From contig JAIXHQ010000012.1 in assembly GCA_030145715.1 (NCBI GenBank), forward strand, positions 1 through 64,000: DNA of 64,000 nt. The letters run 5' to 3'. Positions 19,443-28,631 of the stretch are shown piece after piece. Position numbers and translations under genes: made by a program. Every line of letters begins with the position of its first letter. Position 1 is the first letter of the stretch. This stretch comes from Sphingopyxis sp. GTDB taxonomy: Bacteria > Pseudomonadota > Alphaproteobacteria > Sphingomonadales > Sphingomonadaceae. Under the pieces are notes generated by a model. That model saw nothing but the letters and a program-made list of their open reading frames with translations, had not been told where the DNA came from and did no database searches.

Positions 19443-21992
19443 ATGACCCGCGAAACGCGCTTTGGCGCCCTCGCCGCCGACGCCCGCTGGCAAAAGGCGT
19501 GGGAGGCGGCGAACAGCTTTGCCACGACCGACAGCGCCGACAAGCCCAAAGCCTATATCCTTGAAATGTTCCCCTATCCGTCGGGGCGCATCCATATGGG
19601 CCATGTCCGCAACTATGCGATGGGCGATGTGCTCGCGCGCTTCAAACGGATGACCGGCCATGACGTGCTGCATCCGATGGGCTGGGACGCCTTTGGCATG
19701 CCGGCCGAAAATGCCGCGATGGAAAAGGGCGTTCACCCCGGCAATTGGACACGCGACAATATCGCGTCGATGCGCGCGCAGTTAAAGCGCCTTGGCCTCG
19801 CGATCGACTGGAGCCGCGAACTCGCGACGTGCGAACCCGATTATTATGGACAGGAACAGGCGTTGTTCCTCGACCTGTTCGCCGCGGGCCTGGTCACGCG
19901 CAAACATAGTTATGTCAATTGGGATCCGGTCGACATGACCGTATTGGCCAATGAGCAAGTGATCGACGGTCGCGGCTGGCGATCGGGTGCGCTGGTCGAG
20001 AAAAAGAAGCTTTCCCAGTGGTTTTTGAAGATCACCGACTTCGCCGACGAATTACTCGAAGGTCTGGGCAGCCTCGACAACTGGCCTGACAAGGTCCGGT
20101 TGATGCAGGAAAACTGGATCGGCAAATCGCAAGGGCTCGAATTCAGCTTCAGAATGGCGGGCGGCGCGCCCGGATTCGACGTGTTCACGACGCGTCCCGA
20201 CACGCTGTATGGCGCAAGCTTCGCAGCCATTTCTCCCGACCACCCGCTTGCCGAGAGGCTCGCGAAGGATTCGCCGGAACTTGCCACATTCATCGAGGAA
20301 TGCCGGCGACAGGGCACCGCCGCGGAACAGATCGACACCGCCGAAAAGATGGGCTTTGATACCGGTCTGTCGGTCGAACATCCGCTCGACCCCAATTGGC
20401 ATCTGCCCGTCTGGGTCGTGAATTATGTGCTGATGGATTATGGCACCGGCGCGATCTTTGGCTGTCCCGCACATGATCAGCGCGACCTTGATTTCGCGCA
20501 TAAATATGGCCTTCCGGTTCATCGCGTGATCGCCGATGGTGACGAGACCGCGCAGCATTTTACGGGGACGGAGGCCTACACCGGGCCCGGCAAGCTGGTG
20601 AACAGCCATTTCCTCGACGGCATGACGATCGACGAGGCCAAGACGGCCATCATCGCGCGCGCCGAGCATGAAGAATGGGGCAAGGGCACAACCGTCTGGC
20701 GCCTGCGCGACTGGGGCGTTTCACGCCAACGTTATTGGGGGACGCCGATCCCCTTTGTCCATTGCCCCGCTTGCGGCATGGTGCCGGTGCCCAAAGCGCA
20801 GCTTCCGGTGGTGCTGCCTGAGGACGCCGATTTCTCTGTCCCCGGCAATCCGCTCGACCGCCATCCGACGTGGAAGCATGTCGCTTGTCCGGGCTGCGGC
20901 GGCGAAGCGGTGCGCGAAACCGACACGCTCGACACTTTCGTCGATTCGAGCTGGTATTTCCTGCGCTTTGCGTCGGCGCCATCGGACAAGCCCTTTGATC
21001 CCGAGGTGATCCGCCGCTGGCTGCCCGTCGATCAATATATCGGCGGCATCGAACATGCGATCCTCCACCTGCTCTATGCGCGATTCTGGACGCGCGCGTT
21101 GAACAAGCTCGGCATGATCGACATCAGGGAACCGTTCGCCAGCCTGTTCACGCAGGGCATGGTGACGCACGAAACATACAGCAGATCGCAAGGCGAGGGC
21201 CTGCCCCCGCTGTTTTTCACGCCGGACGAGATCAGCCGCAATGCCGACGGGGCCACGCTCGAATCGGACGGCGCGCCGGTCGATGTCGGCCGCGTTATCA
21301 AGATGTCGAAGTCGAAGAAGAATGTCGTCGATCCCGACGCCATCCTCGACCAATATGGCGCCGACGCGGCGCGCTGGTTCATGCTGTCCGACAGCCCGCC
21401 CGAACGCGACCTGCCGTGGAGCGAGGCGGGCATTGAGGGCGCCTGGCGTTTCGTCCAGCGCCTCTGGCGCCTTTTCGGCGACACCGAGAATATGGGTGAC
21501 GGCGCAGAAGACAAGGGCCTGTCCCGCAAGCTGCATCAGGCGATTGCCGGCGTTGCCGCCGATGTCGAATCGCTCGGTTTCAACAAGGCGGTCGCGAAAA
21601 TCCACGCACTGGCCAACGACATCGAAAAGGCGAAGCCTTCGGCCACCCGGGCAGAGGCGTGCCGCACGCTGATACTGCTTGTCGCGCCGATGATGCCGCA
21701 TCTGGCGGAGGAAGCCTGGGCGGCCCTTCCCCCCAGTCAGCGCACGACCGCGATGGTCGCCGACGCGGCATGGCCGATTGCCGACCCCGCGCTGCTCATC
21801 GACGACGAGGTGACGATCGCGATCCAGATGGCGGGCAAATTGCGCGACACGATGACGCTTCCCAAAGGGCTCGACAAGGATGCCGTGGAAGCGGCGGCGC
21901 TCGCCCGCCCACGCATCGCCGAACTGCTGGGTGGAGCGGCGCCAAAGAAGGTGATTGTGGTCCCCGACCGTTTGGTCAATATCGTTCCATAA
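19443..21992 (+). CDS. leuS: Leucyl-tRNA synthetase
   Basis: An 849-residue class I aminoacyl-tRNA synthetase that charges tRNA-Leu. The HIGH-type motif is [13 protein letters not shown] (about 47-59), the CP1 editing domain follows ([12 protein letters not shown], then [15 protein letters not shown]), and the KMSKS loop is [14 protein letters not shown]. The zinc-type cysteine pairs CPACG and CPGCG are present in the middle. Length and domain order are normal. It ends TAA, with lptE 54 bp downstream. Confidence 0.98.
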   Translation: MTRETRFGALAADARWQKAWEAANSFATTDSADKPKAYILEMFPYPSGRIHMGHVRNYAMGDVLARFKRMTGHDVLHPMGWDAFGMPAENAAMEKGVHPGNWTRDNIASMRAQLKRLGLAIDWSRELATCEPDYYGQEQALFLDLFAAGLVTRKHSYVNWDPVDMTVLANEQVIDGRGWRSGALVEKKKLSQWFLKITDFADELLEGLGSLDNWPDKVRLMQENWIGKSQGLEFSFRMAGGAPGFDVFTTRPDTLYGASFAAISPDHPLAERLAKDSPELATFIEECRRQGTAAEQIDTAEKMGFDTGLSVEHPLDPNWHLPVWVVNYVLMDYGTGAIFGCPAHDQRDLDFAHKYGLPVHRVIADGDETAQHFTGTEAYTGPGKLVNSHFLDGMTIDEAKTAIIARAEHEEWGKGTTVWRLRDWGVSRQRYWGTPIPFVHCPACGMVPVPKAQLPVVLPEDADFSVPGNPLDRHPTWKHVACPGCGGEAVRETDTLDTFVDSSWYFLRFASAPSDKPFDPEVIRRWLPVDQYIGGIEHAILHLLYARFWTRALNKLGMIDIREPFASLFTQGMVTHETYSRSQGEGLPPLFFTPDEISRNADGATLESDGAPVDVGRVIKMSKSKKNVVDPDAILDQYGADAARWFMLSDSPPERDLPWSEAGIEGAWRFVQRLWRLFGDTENMGDGAEDKGLSRKLHQAIAGVAADVESLGFNKAVAKIHALANDIEKAKPSATRAEACRTLILLVAPMMPHLAEEAWAALPPSQRTTAMVADAAWPIADPALLIDDEVTIAIQMAGKLRDTMTLPKGLDKDAVEAAALARPRIAELLGGAAPKKVIVVPDRLVNIVP

Positions 21993-22046
21993 ATGGCGTT
22001 CTCTCATTCCCGTCGCATAGAGCGAGGACAAGGATATTACGGTCTG

Positions 22047-22577
22047 ATGCGCGCGCTCCTCATCTCTTCGCTCGTCGCCGCTTCGCTGACGATCGGTGGC
22101 TGCGGCCTGCGGCCCTTATACGCCAATGGCGGCAAGGGGGCGGTGGCGCAGGTGCTGGCCGACGTCGACGTCGCCGCAATCGAGGGGCATAGCGGCTGGC
22201 TCGTCCGCAACGCGCTGCGCGACCGGCTGGAGGCGACACAGGGCGGGAAGGGTGCGGGCAGACGCCTGAGGCTCGACGTAAAGCTTGAGGATTCGATCAC
22301 CGGCTTTGGCGTACGGACCGACGATGCGATCACGCGCGAACGGCGCACCTTGCGCGCGCGCTATCAACTCGTGGACGCCGCGACCGGCGAAGTTCTGCTC
22401 GACGCGACTGCAGCGCAAGATGCCGGAATCGACGTGGTAGGCAGCGAATATTCCACGATCGCGGCCGAATCGACCGCGCTTGAGCGGCTTGCTTCGGGAG
22501 TGGCCGACCAGATCATCACCCGGCTCGCGGTCTTTGCGAACCGCGGCGGCGGTCAGGCACCGGCGCCCACACCCTGA
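22047..22577 (+). CDS. lptE: LPS-assembly lipoprotein LptE
   Basis: A 176-residue lipoprotein with the signal LVAASLTIGGC (Cys about 16) followed by GLRPLY, a hallmark of LptE. LptE plugs the LptD barrel in the outer membrane and helps insert lipopolysaccharide. ATG 22047 is chosen because it begins the signal peptide and follows a purine-rich AGGACAAGGA stretch; an ATG right after the leuS stop would add 18 residues unsuited to a signal. It sits between leuS and holA, as in other alphaproteobacteria. Confidence 0.9.
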   Translation: MRALLISSLVAASLTIGGCGLRPLYANGGKGAVAQVLADVDVAAIEGHSGWLVRNALRDRLEATQGGKGAGRRLRLDVKLEDSITGFGVRTDDAITRERRTLRARYQLVDAATGEVLLDATAAQDAGIDVVGSEYSTIAAESTALERLASGVADQIITRLAVFANRGGGQAPAPTP

Positions 22578-22584
22578 CCCGTCG

Positions 22585-23616
22585 ATGAAGACGGTCAAGC
22601 CAGCCGAACTCGAACGCCTCCCACGGCTCGATCCCGCCGTCCGGTTCATCTTGCTGACCGGGCCGGACGAGGCGACGATGGAAGCGGTGGCAGGTCATCT
22701 CGTCGCGCTTGCCGGCAAGGATGCCGAACGGCTGGACCTGACGGGCGCACAGCTTTCGCAGGATCCGTCGCTGCTTGCGGCCGAAGCCGCGTCGATGTCG
22801 CTATTTTCGGCGCAGCGGACCATCAAAGTCGACCTCACCGGCAGCGGGGACGACAGCCTTGCCGCTGTCGAGGCGCTGCTCGCTGCCGATACCGCGATCA
22901 ATCCTGTGATCGCAACGGGTGCCTCGGTCACCGCGAAATCGAAACTGGTCAAGCTGGTCGAGGCGGCATCGAACGCCGTCGCCGCCATCTGTTACCAACC
23001 CGACCGGCGCGCGCTGGTCGGGATCGCGATGGCCGCAGCGACCGACCAAGGGCTGCGCCTCGCCAATGCCGAGGCGCAATTGCTCGTCGATCTTGTCTCC
23101 GGCGATCAGTCGCTGATGCGGCGCGAGATTGAGAAGATGGCGCTTTACCTCGACGCCGCGCCCGATCGGCAACGACAGGTGACGGAGGCCGACATTGCTG
23201 CGCTGGGCGCCGCAACGCACGAGGAAGATGTCAGCGAATGCATCAATGTCGCGCTGGGCGGCAAGGTGCGTGACCTACCCGCGATGCTGGCCAATGCCGC
23301 AGCCGTGGGGGTCGCGGAAATCCGCATCATCCGCGCATTGGCGATCCGGGCAATGGCACTGGCGCGTCTGCGCGCCGAGGTCGATGCAGGCGCCCACCCT
23401 GCAACCGTCGTATCGGCGCGTACCAGCGGCATCTTTTGGAAAGAACGCGACGCCGTCACGGCGCAGCTCCACATCTGGGATTCTGTTCGCGTGGCACGCC
23501 TGATGAGCCGGTTGCTCGATTGCGAACGCGCGCTCAAATCGTCGGGCACGGCGGGCGGCGTGTTGTTCCGCAAATTGATGACCGACATCGCGCACCAGGC
23601 CGCCCGGGCGCGCTGA
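22585..23616 (+). CDS. holA: DNA polymerase III delta subunit
   Basis: A 343-residue clamp-loader subunit that opens the sliding clamp. The N-terminal part has RFILLTGPDEATMEAVAGHL and a delta-type P-loop-like fold without an intact Walker motif, as is normal for delta. The middle and C-terminal parts (SGDQSLMRREIEKMALYLD, then ERDAVTAQLHIWD and LLDCERALKSSG) match HolA. The start lies 7 bp after the lptE stop, so the two are co-transcribed. Confidence 0.93.
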   Translation: MKTVKPAELERLPRLDPAVRFILLTGPDEATMEAVAGHLVALAGKDAERLDLTGAQLSQDPSLLAAEAASMSLFSAQRTIKVDLTGSGDDSLAAVEALLAADTAINPVIATGASVTAKSKLVKLVEAASNAVAAICYQPDRRALVGIAMAAATDQGLRLANAEAQLLVDLVSGDQSLMRREIEKMALYLDAAPDRQRQVTEADIAALGAATHEEDVSECINVALGGKVRDLPAMLANAAAVGVAEIRIIRALAIRAMALARLRAEVDAGAHPATVVSARTSGIFWKERDAVTAQLHIWDSVRVARLMSRLLDCERALKSSGTAGGVLFRKLMTDIAHQAARAR

Positions 23617-23684
23617 CCTGTTGCAACCAGCACCGCGAGCGGAAAATCCGGACAGCGCCTGTCGGGTTGCGGCACAAATCAAAA

Positions 23685-23723
23685 GAAAGCCGCCCGTGCG
23701 ATGCAAGCGAACGGGCGGCTTTC
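23685..23723. terminator. Strong terminator hairpin between holA and the receptor gene
   Basis: A perfect 13-bp stem, GAAAGCCGCCCGT at 23685-23697 and its complement at 23711-23723, with a 13-base loop. Read on the minus strand it is followed by TTTTGATTTG, a T-rich tail that suits the TonB-dependent receptor gene ending at 23740. It may also stop holA transcripts coming from the other side. Confidence 0.85.
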
Positions 23724-23739
23724 CAATTTGGTTACGCGA

Positions 23740-26589
23740 TCAGAATTTACCGCGCAGCGTCACACCATAGGTCCGCGGTTCGGCCAGGAACTGCGAGAAG
23801 ATCTGACGCCCACCCGGATATTGCGGGTCGGAGAACGCACCAGACACCCCGCCTTCCTGGAACGGCGAGTTGAACGCGACCTGGGCATATTGCTTGTTGA
23901 AGATATTCTGTCCCCAGAATTCAAGCCCCCATTTCTCATCGGGACCACGGATGCCGATGCGCGCATTGAATATCGCATAACCATCCTGCCCCTTTTGCGG
24001 GAACAGATCCGAACCGGTGTTATAATCGCTGGTCATGCGGCCATCGACATAAACGAGACCCGACATTCCGCCGCTGCCGATGTCGGGGGTCCAGGCAACG
24101 CTGCCGGTGGCGACCAGTTCCGGCGCGTTCGACAGATTATTACCGGGAAGCAGGCGCAGCGCCTGATCGAGCGGCGCGCCCGAAGCGGTGCCGACCAGAT
24201 CGTTGCGATACTTCGTCCTGGCGTAGGTCAGCCCCGCGGTCATGCGGAAGCTGCGCGCGGGAACGAGCGAAGCTTCGAGTTCGAAGCCTTCCGTGCGGAC
24301 GCCCCAGCCCACCCTGTCTGCGGCGCATGCGCCAGTAGTGGCCGCGGCCGGATTGGTGTTCGCCGGGGCGCCAGGAATCGGTACGCCGCCCGCGGTGAAT
24401 TTGTTCTGGTCGCGATCGCCGCCATTCAGGCTGTCCTTGCAGCCATTGACATTCTGCACCAAGAACACGCTGCCGTTAAAGGTGTTGAGTTGGAAGTTTT
24501 TGAAATCGGACCGGAAAAAGGTGATGCCGACGCCGAATGGGCCAGTCGAATATTTTGCGCCCAACTCATAGCTGTTCACCAGTTCGGGGTCGAACTGTAG
24601 ATTGCGAACCAGAGCCTGGGCGCCACCGACCTGTGCAAAGGACCAAGTTGGAACGCCGCCGACAACCTGGATCGGATTCTTCAGCGCCGAGCGGTCGAGA
24701 TTGAACCCGCCAGCCTTGTATCCGCGCGCGAAGCTCCCGTAGATCATCAGATCGTCGACCGGCTTGTATGACAGGATCGCAGTACCCGTCCATTCATCCT
24801 CGGTTCGGCTATCGTTAATCGAAACACCGTTGAGCTCAGCAGTCGAATTGCCCTGACAGGCAAGGCCGATCAGACCCGCCGACACGGGCTGCAGCGATGC
24901 GTTGGTAAGGAAACCTCCAACCGCGTTCTGGACGTTGACGCACGCCTGATTGTCATTGGTAAAGCTTGCCGAGAATTTCTTCTTGTCGCGCGTGTAACGT
25001 ACGCCCAGCGTCAGATCGAGCTTGTCCGTGATATGCACGATATTATGCGTAAACAGGGCCCAGTTGGTTCCATTCTGGTAATAGCGATCATTGATGCTCC
25101 CCTTGTCGCTGATGCCGTCAAGCTGATCGAGAGCGCCGTAAATGGCGGGTGAAGCCGCGCCGAATGCGGGCGGTCGCGCCGCAACGCAACCGGGCGAAGT
25201 GGGCGAATAGAGGCCCGCCAACGCGCCGCCCGAAATCAGGCGGCAAGCGGCGAACCGGCCATATTGCGTACCGAAGCGCAGATTGTCGCGAACAGTCAGC
25301 TTTTCATTGGCGTAGAAACCGCCAACCAGCCAGTCGAGCTTGCCGTCGAACGCTTCGCCTTGCAGCCGCAGTTCCTGCGTAAAGGTGTGGAACTGACGAT
25401 AGGCATCGTTGCTGGGCGCGCGATACAGAATGTCGACCGACCCATAGTCGAGGTCACCCGCCTGACCCGAACGATATTGGCGATAGCCGGTGATCGAGGT
25501 CAGCGTCGCGCCGCCAAAATCATAATCGATCTGGCCCGAGAAGCCGTAATCCTTGGTCTGTCCGGCAAAGCTGCGGCCGGGGCTGACCGAAATATTGCGG
25601 CTGTAACCCTGGTTGAACGCCGCCAGCGGCTGGCCGAGGTCGCGCAGGACGTTGATGATATTATTACCATTGGGCTGCGGCACATTCGGCTGTGGGGTTC
25701 CGCCCGGTCCGACCGACAGCGGCGTCGACGGATTGTTCAGATTGCCTATATAAGGATTGACGCTGCGGTCGATATAGGTCGCGCCGCAGCATTTTTCGTC
25801 ACGGAACGTATAATCGGCGATCAGCCGGATCGAGAGGGCGTCGGTCGGTTCGAACAGCAACTGGCCGCGCAGGAAATAACGACCGCGATTGTTGACGTCG
25901 GTGTTGTTCGTCGTGTCGCGAAGAAATCCGTCACGCTTTACCCAGACACCGTCGATCCGCGCCGCCAGCTTGTCGCTGATCGGGCCGGTGACGCTGCCGC
26001 CAAGCCGCCAATAGTCATAATTGCCATAGGTGATTTCACCGTTGGCGCCGAATTCAAAGCTCGGCTTTTTCGAATAAACGCTGATGAGGCCGGCCGACGA
26101 GTTGCGACCGCCAAGCGTGCCCTGCGGGCCCCGCTGGACCTCGACGCGGTCGATTTCACCGAGTTCGTTGAGGCCAATGCCTGAGCGCGAGCGATAGACA
26201 CCGTCGATGAATACGGGAACCGAGCTTTCGAGACCGGGATTGTCGCCCACCGTGCCGATACCGCGAATGCGCGCCGAACCATTCGCTTCCGAACCTGTGG
26301 AGGAAACGAACAGCGACGGCGCAACCTGGTTCAGTTGGCGAATGTCATTGGCACCGCTGTTTTGCAGCGTTTCGGCGCTGACCGCCGAAATGGCGACTGG
26401 CACGTCCGACAATAACTGGGCGCGGCCCTGTGCGGTCACGATGATCGGTGTATCGTCGCTGTCGTCGGCCGTGGCAGCCGCAGTTGCTTCCTGCGCGAAA
26501 GCCGGAACCGAAATGGCGGTCAATGCGATCGATACACCGAGCGCGCTTGTACGCAGAAAATAGGCGGCACGAAGGGAAGATGATTTCAT
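23740..26589 (-). CDS. TonB-dependent receptor
   Basis: A 949-residue outer-membrane receptor. A signal peptide (about 1-33, ending SVPAFAQ) is followed by a TonB box-like TPIIVTAQ, a plug domain (DVPVAISAVSAETLQNSG, then RIRGIGTV and RVEVQRGPQGTLGGRNS) and a long beta-barrel ending in RTYGVTLRGKF with terminal Phe. ATG 26589 is used because AGAGGAG lies eight bases upstream. The large size and N-terminal style are those of sphingomonad receptors for iron chelates or carbohydrate and aromatic compounds. No catabolic or siderophore gene is adjacent, so the substrate is unknown. An adjacent cysteine pair (DEKCCGATY) lies in the barrel. Confidence 0.95.
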   Translation of the reverse strand: MKSSSLRAAYFLRTSALGVSIALTAISVPAFAQEATAAATADDSDDTPIIVTAQGRAQLLSDVPVAISAVSAETLQNSGANDIRQLNQVAPSLFVSSTGSEANGSARIRGIGTVGDNPGLESSVPVFIDGVYRSRSGIGLNELGEIDRVEVQRGPQGTLGGRNSSAGLISVYSKKPSFEFGANGEITYGNYDYWRLGGSVTGPISDKLAARIDGVWVKRDGFLRDTTNNTDVNNRGRYFLRGQLLFEPTDALSIRLIADYTFRDEKCCGATYIDRSVNPYIGNLNNPSTPLSVGPGGTPQPNVPQPNGNNIINVLRDLGQPLAAFNQGYSRNISVSPGRSFAGQTKDYGFSGQIDYDFGGATLTSITGYRQYRSGQAGDLDYGSVDILYRAPSNDAYRQFHTFTQELRLQGEAFDGKLDWLVGGFYANEKLTVRDNLRFGTQYGRFAACRLISGGALAGLYSPTSPGCVAARPPAFGAASPAIYGALDQLDGISDKGSINDRYYQNGTNWALFTHNIVHITDKLDLTLGVRYTRDKKKFSASFTNDNQACVNVQNAVGGFLTNASLQPVSAGLIGLACQGNSTAELNGVSINDSRTEDEWTGTAILSYKPVDDLMIYGSFARGYKAGGFNLDRSALKNPIQVVGGVPTWSFAQVGGAQALVRNLQFDPELVNSYELGAKYSTGPFGVGITFFRSDFKNFQLNTFNGSVFLVQNVNGCKDSLNGGDRDQNKFTAGGVPIPGAPANTNPAAATTGACAADRVGWGVRTEGFELEASLVPARSFRMTAGLTYARTKYRNDLVGTASGAPLDQALRLLPGNNLSNAPELVATGSVAWTPDIGSGGMSGLVYVDGRMTSDYNTGSDLFPQKGQDGYAIFNARIGIRGPDEKWGLEFWGQNIFNKQYAQVAFNSPFQEGGVSGAFSDPQYPGGRQIFSQFLAEPRTYGVTLRGKF

Positions 26590-26748
26590 ATCGGGCACTC
26601 CTCTCAACATTTCATTATTTTTGTTGCAGGAGGAGCATAACTCAATTGCGCGACCGATCCAGCCGGGGGCCTGTATTTGCGTCGTTTTTAACTATGTGAT
26701 GCTTTTTAGCCACAGGCTGAAACATATCAGACCGGGAATGGCCAAATC

Positions 26749-27453
26749 TCAGGCTCGGTTCGCCATCGCGGTATCCGGAACGCCATTTCCGCATGGGAAA
26801 CAGAGCCGACGGCCCGCCGCGACCAGCATGGCAGCATAGGGTCCAGAAAAATTTCGGGCGATCACAGGGTCATCGACCCCAATTCCGCCCGTCAGGCTGC
26901 CGAAGGCAGGAAGAATCAATCGCTGCGCATCGCCCGCAAAACAGGGGCGCGAAACAAGTCGGCCGCGCACATGAATGCGTATCTTGGGATGGAAATGCCC
27001 TGAAATTTCCGGCCTTGTTTCCCGAGCCATGCTCTGGTGACGAAAGACGATACCATCGATCGTCAATTCATCCGCGATTTCGCCGCCCCACGCACCGCCG
27101 CTGAGACCATCATGATTGCCTGCTATCCACAGCAGCTTTGTCGACGCAGCCTGCCCGAACAGACGCGCCTTGATCGTCGGCGCAATGCGATCCGCGGCAT
27201 TGCGGTCATGAAAGCTGTCACCGAGACACCAGATGGCACGTGCGCCCGTTTCGGCGACGAGCGCCGCCAGCCGATCAAGTGTGTCGTGGCTGTCATAAGG
27301 TGGGAGCGGTTGACCGTGCGCAGCAAACCAACTCGCCTTTTCCAAATGTAGATCAGCGACGATCAGGGCGCCGTGCCGCGGCCAGAACAACGCCCGGTCG
27401 GCCAGCATGTGAAACTGCTGGTCCGCAAAGACAAAGGACGGCGCGGCGGACAT
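26749..27453 (-). CDS. pdeM: Ligase-associated DNA damage response endonuclease PdeM
   Basis: A 234-residue calcineurin-like phosphoesterase. The metal-binding motifs are VADLHLEK, LGDSFHD, AGNHDG and SGHFHPK. These match PdeM, the nuclease usually encoded beside an Lhr-type helicase, a DNA ligase and an exonuclease in a bacterial repair module. ATG 27453 starts at the usual position; a GTG at 27483 is an alternative. Here a protease gene lies between pdeM and the helicase gene, all on the same strand. Confidence 0.9.
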   Translation of the reverse strand: MSAAPSFVFADQQFHMLADRALFWPRHGALIVADLHLEKASWFAAHGQPLPPYDSHDTLDRLAALVAETGARAIWCLGDSFHDRNAADRIAPTIKARLFGQAASTKLLWIAGNHDGLSGGAWGGEIADELTIDGIVFRHQSMARETRPEISGHFHPKIRIHVRGRLVSRPCFAGDAQRLILPAFGSLTGGIGVDDPVIARNFSGPYAAMLVAAGRRLCFPCGNGVPDTAMANRA

Positions 27454-27504
27454 GGCGCCGCTATGGCGGCTCCCACTGGGCACGACAAGCCCTGTGGCTC
27501 ACGG

Positions 27505-28551
27505 CTATCCGCCGCTCGCGGCAGCGTTCGACGCCATGCGCTGCAACGCCTGCCGATCGGCGCGATCCGGCAAATCGAAAACGACGCGCCTGTTCGGGAA
27601 ATCGATTTCTACCCGATCGAACAGCGACAGACTGTCCATGCCCAACAGCAGGGCCGGGCGATCAACAAGCCCCAGCGCCCGAAAAGCCTGGCTGTCAGCA
27701 AAGCTGACCGGCAGGTCGTTGACATCCATACCGTTGATCGTGATGCGGCGGATCGCCGTCCGGGCAGCGGAGACAGCCTCACCCGTCACCGCCGTCAGCG
27801 TCGTCGGCACGAACGGCAGTCGGTTGGCCCGCCGATCGGCGACCATTTTCTGCAACGCGAGATTGCCGACGCTCGTTTGCGCGCCGGTATCGACGATCAC
27901 GTCGACGCGTTTGCCGTCGAGCCGTGCGTCGGAAAGGATCAATCGGCCGGCCGCATTGCGCGCGGTGACAATGATCGCATCGTCGTCACGAATAATCGGC
28001 CGTGCCCGCATTCTGGTTTCCAGAATCTGCATGGTTTCCTTACGGAAATCGATCAGGATGCGCCGCCTTTCGAGCATATCGACGCCGATCAGCCCGGCCG
28101 CGCCAATATGCCGCCCCGAAAAAGCAGGCGCTTCGAAACCCGTCATCTGCAGGTCGGTCATCTGTAGCATCGCGATGCGAAAACTCTGCACCGTTGCCGA
28201 TCCTCCGATCGTCGCAAGCCGCAATTTCGTGCCTTCGATCAATCCCAGGCGGTCGGCGAGTTCATGGGCAATCACGGTACGTTCGGCGCCGGTATCGACG
28301 AGGAAAGAAAAAGGGCCCTGCCCGCCGACCAAGACTTTCACCGCCATGCGCCGCGTTGCATCGAGGTCGAACGGCTGGACCGACGGCACGACTTCGCCAG
28401 TCGCGGGATCGGCAATCAGGTCGGCAGGATGCGAGAGGTGAGGCGACGCCGAAGCTTGAGGCGACATCGGCATTGGCGAGGCAGCCGCCAGCATCAGCGG
28501 AGTGGCAATGAGCAGAGCCCAAAGCGGCGAACGCACGGCGACATGGGTCAT
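27505..28551 (-). CDS. Secreted double retropepsin-like aspartic protease
   Basis: A 348-residue protein with an N-terminal hydrophobic segment (LWALLIATPLMLAAA) that may be a signal peptide or anchor. Two aspartic protease domains follow. The first has FLVDTGAERTVI (Asp about 86) and GLIGVDML. The second has VIVDTGAQTSVG (Asp about 221) and LLLGMDSL. Single-domain retropepsins work as dimers; two copies in one chain could pair within the molecule, as in pepsin. ATG 28551 places the hydrophobic stretch near the start; an ATG at 28596 is possible. It lies between the helicase and pdeM genes and may share their transcript; I see no obvious link to DNA repair. Confidence 0.82.
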   Translation of the reverse strand: MTHVAVRSPLWALLIATPLMLAAASPMPMSPQASASPHLSHPADLIADPATGEVVPSVQPFDLDATRRMAVKVLVGGQGPFSFLVDTGAERTVIAHELADRLGLIEGTKLRLATIGGSATVQSFRIAMLQMTDLQMTGFEAPAFSGRHIGAAGLIGVDMLERRRILIDFRKETMQILETRMRARPIIRDDDAIIVTARNAAGRLILSDARLDGKRVDVIVDTGAQTSVGNLALQKMVADRRANRLPFVPTTLTAVTGEAVSAARTAIRRITINGMDVNDLPVSFADSQAFRALGLVDRPALLLGMDSLSLFDRVEIDFPNRRVVFDLPDRADRQALQRMASNAAASGG

Positions 28552-28631
28552 GGCGGCATCCTCGATTTTCCTTGGATCATACGCCTCTGACAGCATCGCA
28601 TCAAGCTGTGCCAGAAAGCCGCCGCGACCGC

